Positions 23,076 through 35,818 of a stretch of 64,000 bases of DNA are shown in pieces. The first letter of the stretch is position 1, and each line of letters begins with the position of its first letter. Location of the stretch: contig CM058232.1 of NCBI GenBank assembly GCA_030180135.1, forward strand, positions 58,797,330 to 58,861,329, given 5' to 3'. The notes under the pieces were generated by a model. That model was not told the DNA's origin. It searched no databases and was given only the letters and a program-made list of their open reading frames with translations. The position numbers and the translations under genes were made by a program. The stretch is from Orychophragmus violaceus (lineage: Eukaryota; Streptophyta; Magnoliopsida; Brassicales; Brassicaceae).

Positions 23076-26000
23076 TCCCCAGACTTAAACCTTTGTGTGT
23101 CCTCAAACAAAACAAAAAGCTATCTTAGGAAAGAAGTTTGAAAAGCAGGGATTTATTTTGGTGATTTAACAATATCTCATTGAATGTCCTTTTAAACCAA
23201 AACCATTGGATATGCATAGATCTAAACCATGTCTAGAAAATTCTCACCAATCCCCTGCAACACAAGTCAATAACGCCATCATATAGAATTAAAAACTATC
23301 TAGACTCCAAAGCAGCTCAACTAGCACTCTACATTCATTAGTGGTATTATGTGGATTTCTCATCTAGAGAGCTAAGCATGAATAACGAGGCTAGATATCA
23401 AAAAGACAATTTATTGATGAGGCTCAAAGTGTTTATGATTACCGTTTCTCCGGAGGATGCTAGGTATCGCACAACACAACAAGAGAGAATGGAATTGTCG
23501 ATGTCCACAGCCCTCGGTCACTATTGCACAGGTAAAGTCAGCTACTCATTTCTCCATCTAGATTTCTTCGTGTTTTTTCCCCCCATACTTAGATGTTTCT
23601 GCAGGGTGTTTTGTAGAAACAACTCCGGAACTTCTTTCTGATCGAGCCATTGTTTTCCTTGGTCTTATTTTTGTTTTCTTGTGACTCTTATTGGCTTTTA
23701 TTTCCTTTATTCATGTTTTCTCGGAAGGGGGAATCACCTTAAAGTGCTGCAGTCATGAGGAAAACTAATTTTACCAATATTTTGAGATGATGAAGGCATA
23801 GCAAAGCTCAATTTGTTGTTTTGTCTCTATTATTCCAATATATTTGGTGCCTCCGTCTTCAATGACTGAGAACTGCGCCGTTCCTCTCTCTCCAGCGTCT
23901 TTGCAAGTATTTGCATATCAAATAAAAAGAGAGAACGCATGAGGCTCGAAATGATGGTTAAATTCAGGGTAGGGAACCAACTAAAGATGAGTTGTCCATT
24001 CAGTGACATCAGAGAGTTATGAAAAATGATAAAAGACAGTTGTGTATGGTTCGTCGTCAAGCCTAAAACTTAAGATGAGAAATAGTTAAGATAATGTTAG
24101 GTTATATATTATAGAGATAGCATATTCCTTCAATGTAAATCTCTATAAAGTAAATCCCTCACGTTGATATCGTAGAAACAGAAATCTAGCTACTGCCTTG
24201 TCTAGTGTTGAATCTCGAAATAGCTGTCACTAGGAGTAGTGTTGAAGCACGTAAGTCGTAATCGTCATAGTTTTGTTTTCTCAACCTACTCAAATCAAAA
24301 ACAATAAATAATCATAAATAGTGTTTCAAAACAGACTTGATAATGATAAAAGCGAAAAAGAGAAAAAAAATGGATAAACATCCTCCCCAAGAATTAAATC
24401 ACACTGTCTTTAGTGGGAAATAGTGGTGAGAGGATGGAACAAACTCGATAAAAACAAAATAAAAGAGAAAAGCGAAAATAAAAGATAAGGGTAAGAATGA
24501 ATATACCATAGAGATGATGGGCAGGACGGGTGTGGCAATGTCTAACCATCTTGCTCTTCTGGTTCGGAGTGGATATCTTACATGTCCTCTCGAGGTAGCA
24601 GAGTACACGGTCTAGTCTCGGTGTCTGTCTATCAATGGCTTGACGCAAGTCTGCAAGTGCGGGAACACTAGGATCAGGATGTGTGGTGGGCGACGGCCTA
24701 TGTGGAACTGTTCCTCTCTTGACGTCTGCATGTATAGTGGCTCAGATAATGAGAAACTCACTAATGGTGTGCAAAAGTTGGGATATATCGGGCTCAAACT
24801 CCGTCTCTTATGGGATCCATTGTGGAAGTCTGTCATGCAGCCTCGAGACTGTTAGGATGGTAACATGATGATTCAGCTACTCCATCTCCTGGGAAGTACT
24901 TGTAACCAAATTTGTATGGGTCTGTCCACAACGTGTAGTGTCTCTAGACATGTGTGATAAGTCATACCAGTTATCAACAATTGATATCTCTCCCGTAAGG
25001 TCTACTTTTAGAAGCTTTCAGAATATAATTGATGATGCCACCTTAGGTTGTGGAAATGGTGGTGCAGCGGCAACATTATGCTTGACCTCAAATAGTCTCT
25101 TAGAAATAACACTAGCGAGGCAAGCGGTCTATAGTCTGGCACTAAGGGAGACTGGAGGATAACAAGCACTGGTCGTAGGACGCCAACTTCAACGATCGTG
25201 GAGAAGAGTGAATTCGCTAGAAGGTGATGCACTCGATGGACTGCTAGATGAGTGAGAAGGTTGGACTTAGATGGCTCGGGATAATAGTCACCTTGGCCTA
25301 TAATGAGCCAGAAATATGTGTTAGTCTCATCCGTGATGTCGGTCTCATGATGCTACTCCAATCTAAGGGCTTCGCAAAGCTGCGAAATAGATAGTGCATA
25401 GGCATTGCCTCTAATATCAAAAGAGAGGATACCATATGAAGCGTAGAAGTATCTATTTCGTTTCTAGGAGTGTGTGACAGATGCCAGGAACTCTCAAGAT
25501 AGATCCATGTAGGCTGGCTGGTGTAGCTCAAAGAAGTCTCAAAGTTTGAAAGCTTCTAAGTACCAAAGTACATCCTCGATAATACCAAGAGAATCAAGAG
25601 TGGTGTGGTTAATATGTAAGGTCGGATTGATAGAGAGTTTTGTATATGGTTCAGATAGTTGACGTTGGGGTCCATGCGCTTCCTAACAAAGCAGACTGCT
25701 CGTCCAACTGGTGGGGGTGATGGCGTCGGCTCTCGTGGACTTGATGGAAATGTCTGGGTCTCGAGGGTTTCTCAGATCTCGCTGATAGATACTGTCAAGT
25801 GGGATAGCATCTGGTAACATGGAATCATCAACCTCGCGAGAAGATCGGCCTCGCTCGACTCGGGCACTCTTCTTGGAAAAGATTTGGTGCATGCGTGAGT
25901 GGCCCATAACCTGAAAACAGAGTAAAATCTTGGGCACATACATGAATATGGTGCAAAAGAAAGGTTTCAAAGTGTTTAGATACATGCCACAAAGTATTTG

Positions 26001-27118
26001 AAACTCAAATCAAATGCATATATGACTTGTCAAAGTGAACAAATTAGCATAATGATAATTCAAGTTCAATTTTCGTATTCAAAGATGCATCACACAAGAG
26101 ATTATCCAAAAAATAATTTTTAATAATAATTCTTATGATAATTCATTTAGGTATGGAATACCTCACTAAAAGCATCAAACATAGCTAATTTATGCAATGA
26201 CAAAGTCCAAATTCGTTTTTCAAGAGAGGTCAAATTACCAAAATCCAAAAATCTCAATTCCATGTCAATTAGGAAAAAAATTTGCTTCTTGAACAGCCTA
26301 TTATCTCAATAAGAAAGTATCTACTATTCCCAAAGCATTCTAGAGTTTATTAAGTGAAATCTATGAATTCCCAAAATTGGGTTCTCTTGAAAAGGAAGGA
26401 TTTAGAGACGAGTTAGATATGAGAAACGAATGTCTCATGAATATTTGTTCCTAAAATTTTCTCATCCTTGTCATGGTTTTCACCAATTCATTTGACTAGA
26501 ATCTTATCTCTAAGAATCTCTTTGTTCCTGGAACAAGTTTAGTGGCGTCAACCATTTCTCTGATTCATTCCCTGCTAGCATCACTTAGTTTAAGGGTAAC
26601 TATGATTTTTTATTTTAGAATATTATTTGGCTGGTGGAAAAGGTTGAAAATGTGGTGTAAGGTCATCCTTGTCTATTGATTTCTCTTTTTCATTCGAGAA
26701 TGAATGTTTCACCTTGAAAATGTCCATCAGGTTTGAATCATCAAATGGAAAAGTTGGATAGAACTTCCTTCGGTTCAGATTTAGGAATACCACATTTTGG
26801 TTTGCATGATCGATGATAGCACTGAGTAGCAAGGAATGGATGTCCTAAATTTATAGGTCTTTTCTAATCATGATCCATCTCAAGGATTTGAAACTCAGTT
26901 GGAACTATCTTATTGCCCACGAGAAGTTGGAGGTCACCAATAGCTCCTTATGTTTTTCTTTAGAGGTCACAAATAGCTTCAAATACTAAGTTCGTAGTAG
27001 ATAGGATTAAGGTTTGAATTCCCATCTTTTCAGAAAATAATTTTGACATGGTGTTGACATTAGCCCTAGATTATACAAACAATCTTTAAATTCGACACTA
27101 GTGTTCGAACAAGAAAAT
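23076..27118 (-). other. Athila-1 internal region, mostly unrecognisable
   Basis: Begins (on the element strand it ends) with a purine-rich stretch AAGTCTGGGGAGT at 23074-23086, the expected polypurine tract beside the LTR. The rest is full of stops. Minus-strand fragments at 24400-24836, 25298-25531 and 25683-25985 lie where Athila elements carry an env-like ORF. A fragment at 26623-26832 lies where protease should be. I cannot identify RT or integrase. Between 26000 and 26600 nothing is recognisable. Confidence 0.45.
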
Positions 27119-27496
27119 TTAAACCGCCAGGATCTTTGACCTTTTTAGTCTTTGAAGAGGTAGACGTTTGGGTATCTTGAAAGGTGGAAATATAGATTCC
27201 TCAGCTTTCTTTAAAGCTTTGGGAATGAAAGTAGCAGTGGTGCCTGGAATGTTCTTGACTTCCTCCTTAGCCGGTGAGATCGCGTTACTATACCTTTTTG
27301 GGTTGTCTTCTAGCTTTCCAGATAGGATTCCGGCTTGTCTTTTCATAGCCTCAACAGTTTTAGCGACTTGCATGTCTAACTTCTTGGTATGGGTATTGAG
27401 TGATTCAAGTTTCCCATTCAAGTAATTATACATACCGTCTGTTCTCGAGTTCAACTCCTTTGACATTTTACGTTTCTCCGTGATGAGTTGTTGCAT
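27119..27496 (-). pseudogene. Athila-1 gag relic
   Basis: A minus-strand open stretch of 125 codons. Its first half (SRTDGMYNYLNGKLESL, then LDMQVAKT...MKRQAG) has the typical C-terminal gag coiled-coil pattern of Athila elements. A basic, proline-rich tail follows. It is a fragment: upstream gag sequence (27497-28950) is broken by many stops, and no protease follows in frame. The position, 1.5 kb inside the 5' LTR, fits gag. Confidence 0.6.
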
Positions 27497-29018
27497 CGTT
27501 CTCTAGAGTTTATCTTCTCTTGAGACGTCAATGGGTTCAGGTGGAGCAGTGGTTAGTGCGTTGAAGGCCGCGCAATGAGAGTTATAAGGAGCTCTCGACT
27601 GAGAGTTATCATTTCAACCAAAGTTACCATTCTAGTAACGATTTTGGAAAGGTTTTGGATGTGGATAGAATTGATCTCGTCGATAGAAAAGGGGATTCAT
27701 GTTCATGAATCTATTGTTGAAGTTGCGGTGCGGATACAGACCTTGGGACAGACATAGTTAACTTCATCTTCTGGATAGAATGCATCGTCTTCATCGAATT
27801 CTTCGGGGTGGTCGCCGTTGATAGATTCACATGAGTTCCCCGGTTGTTTTTTTTTACTCATCAGCTTGGCCATCATTTGTTTATGTTCCTCGATTTATAT
27901 TCGTTCAGAATTAATATGACGTTCAGTTCTATCAAAATCAGGACTGTTATTGCTAATAATAGCATAAAGATTCTCAATAAGAGAATGTCCTTAAGCAACA
28001 ATTTTTGTTGTAAAATCACCATTACTCGCAGTGTCTAGGGGGATTTTGAATTTAGCTTGTAAACTCCAATAGAAGGTTTTTAACAAACTAGCACCACAGA
28101 AGCCATGATGGGCATAGTTGCGTTCATAATCTTTGAATCACTCCCTTGCTTCATAAAAATATTTAACAAGATCTTTCTTAAAGCTTTGAATCTTGTTTCT
28201 CAACAAGTTCGATCTAGACAATATAGAAATATTTAGAAATGTAGATTTATGTTCATTACAACAAGTAATGAATCCAAAATGTATATTTTTTTACCTCAAA
28301 CGTCGAAGAGCTTTATCGGTAAATGAGAAAGGGAACATATTACATTTTAAGTAATCTTGGTGAATTCGGTTGGTGCAGGTGGTACTGAAAAGTTCAATGT
28401 GCTCCATTGGGTGCTCGGTCGAGTGACGATGACATTGATATTTTTTGACCAATTTTATGGTCTATGGTTTGATCTCATAGTCGTTCTTATGGTGTATAGG
28501 AACTTGAATGGCTGATTGATTTTCAAAATGTTGATATGGGATATCAAATCAGCTATGGTTCAGGGTTGTCTTCTCGGTTGTGGGCGACCTTCGGCATTAT
28601 TTATCCTTAAGTTTTGTTCAAAACGTAAATCAATATTGTCATTTTGAGGAAGAAGAATATGGTTACCTTCACTATCGAGCAATGGCGGTTGGTTTGCAGC
28701 CCCAACTGCCTTTTGTTCATTGTTGTGAATTTCTTCATGGTTGTTGTGTCTTTTCGGGATATCGATCTTGTCATCCATTCAAATTTGTCTTCAGAGTTCT
28801 CTCTCGTATCTATCGATATCTTGTACATGATTCACGATTTCAGAAGGTGTTCTTCTTGTTGTCATGCTTCTGAAACTTATGGAAAGTAACGAGAAAAACA
28901 GTGGCCAAAAAGAAAATGAAAGACTATAAAGAACCAAAAGTCTAGGAAATGTACACTAAATCAAGAAATTTCAAGTGCACAACAGTCTAGGAAATGTACA
29001 CTAAATCAAGAAATTTCT
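27497..29018 (-). other. Athila-1 5' internal region, primer site lost
   Basis: Decayed gag and leader. Next to the LTR (28920-29018) no TGGCGCC primer site is found. Instead a phrase of about 45 bp beginning CAGTCTAGGAAATGTACAC (28984) appears twice, with a diverged first copy near 28939. The primer-site segment was rearranged. Confidence 0.55.
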
Positions 29019-30464
29019 TGATGTGTATCAGGTTTTACCCCTAAAACCAATTGTAAGTGCACAACAGTCGCGTGTAGTATATTAAGGGATCAAATCCACA
29101 AGGAAATGACAAAATCTAGACTTCTTATCAGACATTCAGACCTTATTTCCGATAGACTCTAATGGAATTTGGGGGTTTGTCATGGAAATAACGAAGAATA
29201 CAGTTGAAGGTAAATAGCGGTTGTAAGCAATAAAAATGAAGCGATAAGTCGTCGGGGATTTCTCAAGAGATCATGGGTTCGACATCTACTTAGAATTAAA
29301 CCTAGGATTCTGAGACTTAATCAACTTACGATTTTTAGAACTCGAAGCACGGAATTATGTCTTACCTATTCCGATAGCATTAAACACATAACTCTTCAAC
29401 TCGACTAGTCAACTCTCGCAGGTGGCCGCGAGGAACAACATGCATTAATATCTTGTTCATCAACATTCACAGTGCTCTGTAAGTGAACTCTCGCGGCTTA
29501 CAACGCATCTGCTCCATTATCCTATTTTTGGATAATAGCTGCTATACTATCGTAGATCTTTCAGTCACATGATCAGCTTCAAGGTTATCTGTCTCTAATG
29601 ATACATTAAACATAAGGCAATAACTGAAAAAACTATGTAAATTACGAATCCTAATTCTATAAATCCGCTGTAAGGGCCTTACCCATGACTAGTTCCTATC
29701 GGAAATTTCCCTAATTACCCAACAAAATAACTACTCGGATTGCAAACGAAAACCATAATAAAAGCTTGCATAAAATAAATATATAAATAAAATAAACTTG
29801 TAATTTAGGGTTTCTAGCCCGACAATCCCGGAGATAGAGATTTAAAATTCCTATAATCTACCTAAAAACTAAAGAGAAAATTAAAAACTACATAGAAACT
29901 TTTTTAGTGGAGGTGATAATTTTAGAAGAAGGGGTGCTTCTCCTTATATGTTTAAGAGGGGGTGTCTTGGCTCAAACTTTCGATGTTGGACTTTGCTCTC
30001 TCCATATGGTGGGTTTAAGTTGGTAAAAATGGCCCAAAAAGTGGTGCAAAATTGGTCGTGTTTGTTGGTCTCCTGCCCTTAGATGCGATCCTACGGTTGC
30101 GGACAGAGCCCTTCCCCCGCGGTCTGGCTGGGTCTAGTCGTGGCTAGGGACATAGCTCCCTTGGCTTTGACTGCTTATTGAGATCTAATTGTTGGATTCC
30201 TCTGCACAAGTTGTTATTTGTTGATGTGAGATCTCTCTAGCTTTTGTCCAAATTTGATATTGATCTTGACAAGTCTTCCCTTTGGTATGGAACTTCTGAC
30301 GGAGAGTATCGTATCAAAATGTAGATTTTCTGCTTGTTTCGCCCTCTTTTCTTTAAAATTATCATAAAACTACAAATGATAGAAACACCTGAAAACCATT
30401 AGATAACACGTTAGAACACCAATAAAAACAATAGGTAAAAATGTGTAAGAAACGGGATATGTCA
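29019..30464 (-). repeat. Athila-1 5' LTR
   Basis: 1446 bp, TGA...TCA ends, followed by GGTTT. It carries the same tail phrases as the left LTR, including TCTGCTTGTTTCGCCCTCTT. Confidence 0.8.
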
Positions 30465-30870
30465 GGTTTATAGACTGAATACGAAAGTTTGCCGAATATC
30501 CCTCACCTTAAATAGAGCTAAGAAAACGACGATTGAAATAATAGTGGTCAAAGCGTTTGCGGTTGAGGACACCACTACAGAAAACTTAGATTAGCAAAAG
30601 AGTTTCCATAAATAGATTCTCCATAAATATTCCATAAATATATTTTCTATAAATTGAAATTCTCATAAAAGAAAACTTTCCTAGAACGGAACTATGTTTT
30701 TGAATGTAATAGTTATCTGGGAAGAAGTATACACAAGTTTCTGACCATAATTCTGAACGGATATCACATAGAAAATCTGAAAATATGGGCTCAACAGCTT
30801 CGCAGTGGTATGTAAATCACTTTGTATTTCCACATGGGTCACCGACAAAATGCTCCCTTAGTTGGTTTTT
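30465..30870 (-). repeat. Old LTR-like repeat, copy B, right part
   Basis: Continues copy B after Athila-1 and aligns with 17470-17850 of copy A (GACTGAATACG..., AGTTATCTGG..., TCTGACCATAA...). Confidence 0.6.
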
Positions 30871-31211
30871 CTTCTTTTTATTGTTAGACCATAAGAAAAG
30901 AAAAAATTATTGGGTCATGCGTGTTTAGCTCTCGGCCACATTTAGACTCTTGCTACGGTTTTATCGAGCCGTTTGTTTTGCTTGCTTGTCTTGAGTTCCT
31001 CATTTTGTTTTTGCTTAAATCAGTGCATGGTTTGTTGGTTAGAATGATATCCTTGTTAATTGCATACTTAGTTTCAAAATATTCAAAAGGTGTCTTAGGT
31101 CTTTGTTTGCCTATCGGCCGCGATTCCGGTTTTAATTGCACCCGAGTTGTTTCATTGCTCGTTTCGATTTTTACTCGGTACGTTTCTGTTCACCTGTTCG
31201 CCCGAGTTCAG

Positions 31212-31863
31212 TCAATATTCCATAAGCCAGTCTATCCCTGATTTCTTGATGTACTTATCAAAAGGATACTTTGGAAAAACCATTCCAAGTGAATGGAACT
31301 CGATAAACTTCAAGTAGTACACTCCACAATCACCTGATTGCTTATTTTTGGAAAGATCTTCGCTCCTAACAATCATGTAGGTGTATCGATCCAAGGGATA
31401 AGACCACCTAACATCAGTTGGGGGCCAATATGTGCAGCAAAAAAAGGAAACATCTCATAGACTTGTGCCAATACTATTCTTACTAACTCATCAGTTCTCG
31501 GTCCAAGAATGTTGTCCTAGCATGTTACGTGCCTATCCGGTATAGAAATAATAATTTCTACCCAGTGACATCCGCCAATGTGCAATGCAGTGTAGATATG
31601 ATCAATTTCCAGCCCCCAAATCTTCTTTGATTTGCAGAATAAGGGTAGATCACCAGTATGGTAATCCCAAACACAAATAGGCAGCCTTCTAGTCTTGGCT
31701 GAACTATTCCCCTCTGCACCTCTCTTAAAAAATCTGGATTATGTTGATGATATAATGAACCAAGGAGTGTGTCAATGAAGCACAGCCTCTCGCTCCTGAA
31801 CCATTCCGGATGATTGTGTTGTCGAAGCCTCAACAAATCAATCATTGCATCAATATGCTGCAT
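31212..31863 (-). pseudogene. Ulp1-like cysteine protease domain (C48), broken
   Basis: 31863-31558 encodes the HIDAMIDLLRLRQHNHPEW stretch and a later GCLFVFG block, the pattern that precedes the catalytic His in plant Ulp1-like transposon proteins. 31394-31212 encodes SGDCGVYYLKFIEFH, the catalytic Cys motif (QxGDCGVY type). Between them the frame is broken (31400-31560). The pieces are in the expected order, C-terminal to the DUF1985 region about 2.5 kb upstream. Ulp1-family proteases act on SUMO; whether the transposon versions do is not known. Not functional as it stands. Confidence 0.7.
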
Positions 31864-33208
31864 TCAACAAATAATGTGTTAGGAGATTTTGATAATGAAT
31901 CACAACCAGACTGCAATGAAAGTCTGAATTCACAACCAGACTGCAACAGAAGTATGATAACAGACCTATATAGAAGTCAGACCCATCACCGTTTGAGTGC
32001 AATAAAAGTCTAATACCAGAATTTTATCATAATAAGACTGAAAATAAAGTTTGATATACTGATAGTGTCATGCAACCATTCCTTGAGGGTTGCACAGATC
32101 ATAATACCATTGGAGTGATGTGTTCACTGTCCTCTTTGGATATCCCTTACAAATTAGAACACGCTTGTTAGTCATCAAGTTAAGAGATTAACTATGCCTT
32201 ACTCGTCTAGGTAGAGCGTTAAGACATACAACTGTCTTTTGTTATAATCATTAAGTGCCTTCACTTGAATATTGTTTAAAGCATCACAAGGGTCATAATT
32301 CTGTGTAATATGTGCTTGGACAACAAGTTTAACCGGAGACTTCTCCTTCTCCTTCTGTTTAAACTCTTTTGTCTTCGAATGAATATACGCTTCAGTGATG
32401 CCTGCTTAGTGTTTTATTTCAACCTCCTAGCAGCATCGAAGTCTATGCCTGTAGCCGCCTACTCAACGATTAAAACATTTGTATATTTTCCCCCGATACT
32501 ACTCTGCATATACAATTTGACATCCCGTGTTAAACATACAATTCCGATTTAAAATCACACCAGCGTCAGACTGCAATAGAAGTCTAATAGTAAAAATCCA
32601 TCACCATTAGACTGTAACGGAAGTCTGGGAGAGTTTGACTATTGTTTTAAAATCACACCACCGCCAGACAACAATATAAGACTAATGCTAGAAATTCATT
32701 TTCAGAAAAACACAACAAAAAGGAGAAAAAAGAATACGGTTATGTTCATGTTTTTACAAATAACAATATTCATACTTCTAACAAGTATACTTCTAACAAG
32801 TCTACTTCTTCTTAAGGGCTTTCTCCTTAAGTCTTCTACTTCTCTTAGGCTCATCTTTCTTTTCCTTTTTTGCATTCAGTGTATGAGGGTTTTGGACTAA
32901 CCCCATCATCAGCCACATACTTTTTGTTGGCCGCATACATTACGACATGTTTGTTTGCAACCACTGCTTCTTTTGCATGCCCTCTTCCTGCATCTTCAGC
33001 TACTACAAGAACAACAAGGGGATCAACAACATAATCCCCCTTTGTTCATGTTCAGTACCACTTTCTTTGTAGCCTTCGCTTTTCACGCAGCCCTTTCCCT
33101 TTTCTTTTCTTTTTTCCTTTCTCTTCATCATCAGCACAAGCAGTCATTTCGTCTCATCCTCAAAATCTACGGCCTGATCATCTTCATCCTCATCACCTCC
33201 AAACTTCT

Positions 33209-33475
33209 TTACATCACCAACTGCACTACTTGACCAACAGCACTACTAGCAGTTGTCTTCTTCTCATCTCTTTTCCCTCCAGTAGCAGCTGTCTTCTTCT
33301 CACTTCCTTTTTCAACTCTAGCATTTTTCTTCTTCTTACCATCATCATTGGCTCTTTCTCCCTTCAACTTCTTAACATCTTTGCCAATATCATCCATCTT
33401 GATTCCCATCAAATGAAAACCTTCATTAAAAATATATGCCAATGAATTCATCCTAATATCAAATGATTGCTTCAA
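33209..33475 (-). pseudogene. Charged linker exon of the Ulp1-like gene
   Basis: A minus-strand open stretch with RMNSLAYIFNEGFHLMGIKM followed by a Lys/Glu/Ala-rich tail. Low-complexity charged linkers between DUF1985 and the protease are usual in this family. Assigned by position and composition only. Confidence 0.4.
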
Positions 33476-34329
33476 ATACCCTAATATTTTAGCAACATCA
33501 CCATGCTTCGGAGCAGCCCATCCTGATTAGCTCTATTCTTAACCATCTCAACCTCTCCTTCTTAATCCTCATCATTATCCAGCGAATGCACTAACTTCCT
33601 CTTAACTCTCAATCCCTTTCTCTTTTTCAGACCCACCTCAGCCTCCACATCTTCAACTTAACAACCTCAAGCTTAACATGACTGACAGCTTTTACAATCC
33701 TGAATACACCTTTATTTTTCCAGTTTTTAGAACTCCACCTCCAAGGTGTAGTCTTAAGATGTATGTGCATTGCTTTCACAATGTTCACAACTTTCTCATC
33801 ATCTTCATCATCATTGTCCCATTTGGGGAACAAGTCATCAAAATCCTTTTATATGAAGCTGTTGACGCGGGTCTGCAAGTACAAGTCACATAGCAATATG
33901 ATTATAAGCATTTAGAAAATCACAATTTTAGCATGGGAACAGTATGTCAGAATTCAAAATCAGTTTGGGTACACAACGTCAGACTTCATATTCAGTATGG
34001 GTACACAATGACATACTTCATATTCAGTTTGGGTACAATATGTCAGATTTCAAATCAAGTCTAAGAAAAAGGAGGCTCACGAAAATACATGTTTGTGTAA
34101 GGTTTCGTCGACTTTCTTCCGACTCCTTGATCATTGGTATGCCAGCAGTAGTGGGGATAGGTTATTCGGTAAGGTCTCTTTATAAGCTTTAGCCATCGCG
34201 GAACATGCTCAACATTCCAAATGTTCAAGATCTCAGCAAAACTTCAAATCGATAATTTTTGTGATCTACGTGTTTTTTGTTTGCATCCTTAGCAGATTCT
34301 ATCAGAAATTTAAAGGCCAATCTTCCTCA

Positions 34330-34945
34330 TGGATATGATTGTAACGCTCTTGGAACCAGCAATAGCTTAGAAATGTCAGCCCTTGAGACAGATGTCCAGT
34401 GTTAAGCCTCAATGAAGGATACATTGATGGCTAGATAGCCCAACCAAATACGATCTTTCGGTTCTCAACCACCACATTTACTACAAGCATCATGTAATTG
34501 CAAATAACTTGGGTCTAACTCGAAATCCACCCCTAGAAGCTTCCACATTGCTCTCATCTGGTATGTATAGTTAACTTTAGGGTACTCCAAATTCTCAACA
34601 TAGTCACAGTTGAGTCAAGATATGTGTTGAAACTCATCAGAGAAAACCTAGCTGGATGAACACCGAAAAGAGACCATATATCATACTTCTTCTTGCAATA
34701 TAGCTGTAAAGAGAGCATGTAGTGCACCATCCTCAAACACCATTTGAAGTTCAAGTCATGGAATCTTAAAAACTCCCAAAGTCTAAGTTGAGGAGCTCTT
34801 GCCATTCTGTCGGCAACAGTGCTACTTTAAGATCATCATTCAAATATCTCCTAGTACTGAAGTAGTGTATGCTTTTATCTGGAATAGGCTCATAACCTGG
34901 TGTGAACATCCTTTGTGGGAATTCATGCCCTAGCATAATGAAAAC
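34330..34945 (-). pseudogene. DUF1985-like region of the Ulp1-like gene, frameshifted
   Basis: After a good acceptor (GTTGCAG, ending at 34946) the minus strand encodes GHEFPQRMFTPGYEPIPDK and a YFSTRRYL...WQELL block. After a frameshift in a T-run (near 34795) come LRFHDLNFKWC, VHYMLSLQL and IWSLFGVHPARFSLMSF. A second shift restores NCDYVENLEYP. Later come FELDPSYLQLHDAC and RIWLGYLAINVSF with three stops. The order (MP-R-F, F-L-W-R-VHY-L, PARFSL-EF) is the DUF1985 signature. At least two frameshifts and three stops. Confidence 0.7.
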
Positions 34946-35818
34946 CTGCAACAACAACAACCACCCATGCATAGTCAGAATTAATACACAGTCTGATAAC
35001 TCATAGTCATACTCTATTTGCAGTCTGAATACCAAGAGTCAGACTCCATTTGCAGTCTGATTACTAATATTCAGACTTCTATTGCTTTCTGATTACTAAT
35101 AGTCAGACACCATTTGCAGTCTGAGTTCTAATAGTTATGCTAGGTATACAGATGGAACGAGGAATCGATGAATCTTACTGTCTAAGGACAACGGTGGAGG
35201 AAAGAAAAACCATATCTGGAATTTTAAAAACAAAATCTCAGCGCAAGTTCGAGAAAAAATTAAGACACCATTTTCAGTCTGAGTATTAATAGTCAGACTT
35301 CATTTGCAGTCTGATTACTAATAGTCAGACACCATTTGCAGTCCGAGTACTAATAGCTATCCTAAGTATACAGACGAAAAGAGGACTCGATGAATCTTAC
35401 CGTCGAAGGACAACGGCAGAGGAGAGAGATACCAGATCTGGAATTTTAAAAAACAAAAGCTCAGCACAAGTTCGGGAAAAAAGTAACGACGATGTGACGA
35501 TTTTCGGCGAAGAGAGGAGTCAATGAATCTTACCGTCAAAAGGCCCATGACACGGTGTAAGAGGTGAAATCCGGCGGCGAGGACGAACAAGTTGAAAATA
35601 TCGGTTCAGTGACTTTGAGAGATAATCGTTTTTTCCTTGGTAACTCTAAAAACAAAATGACGGGATAAAATCCTTTTTATCTGTGGGTCATACGAAGTAG
35701 TTAAAAATGAGGGTTGTGTCGTGCATTTTTCATCTCCCTTTTTCAAAATTTTAAATGCCGCGCATTTTTCGTGTAAAATTTATAAAAATTTTAACTGTCG
35801 CGCATTTTAACTTGTGAG

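Larger units (their letters stand above)
19684..30464 (-). mobile_element. Athila-1: decayed Athila-type gypsy element with nested insertions
   Basis: TSD GGTTT (19679-19683 and 30465-30469). The right LTR (29019-30464) has TGA...TCA ends and the Athila-typical phrase for the LTR's inner end (CAAGTGCACAAC..., then AAGGGATCAAATCCACAAGGA). The left LTR is the same sequence with a deletion and a nested solo LTR. The internal part has a gag relic (27119-27496) and otherwise mostly unrecognisable, stop-ridden sequence. The element strand is minus. Confidence 0.8.
31890..35350. repeat. Dispersed AGACTGCAAT / AGTCTGA motif family
   Basis: Short phrases recur only in the non-coding parts of the Ulp1-like element. 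CAGACTGCAA at 31907 and 31937, CAGACTGCAATAGAAGTCT at 32568 and related forms at 32610-32690. A TCAG...AGTTTGGGTACA form repeats three times at 33950-34045. CAGTCTGA with TAGTCAGAC repeats about ten times at 34972-35350. Confidence 0.7.
30871..35818 (-). mobile_element. MULE-type element carrying a DUF1985/Ulp1-like gene, decayed
   Basis: Minus-strand blocks show a DUF1985-like region (34330-34945) followed downstream by a Ulp1 (C48) protease end (31212-31863). This combination is known from Ulp1-carrying MULEs (Kaonashi type) of Brassicaceae. I find no transposase and no clear TIRs. Two copies of a GCCGCGCATTTTT / GTCGCGCATTTTA phrase near 35755-35805 may be terminal sequence. 30871-31210 has no recognisable gene. 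Confidence 0.55.

Noticed and set aside
23351..23641. Plus-strand 96-codon open frame in Athila-1
   Set aside because: No recognisable domain, opposite to the element strand, in a stop-rich region; likely chance.
34972..35350. CRISPR-like spaced repeats
   Set aside because: Plant nuclear DNA; units are degenerate and spacing irregular, and they belong to the dispersed motif family of the Ulp1-like element.
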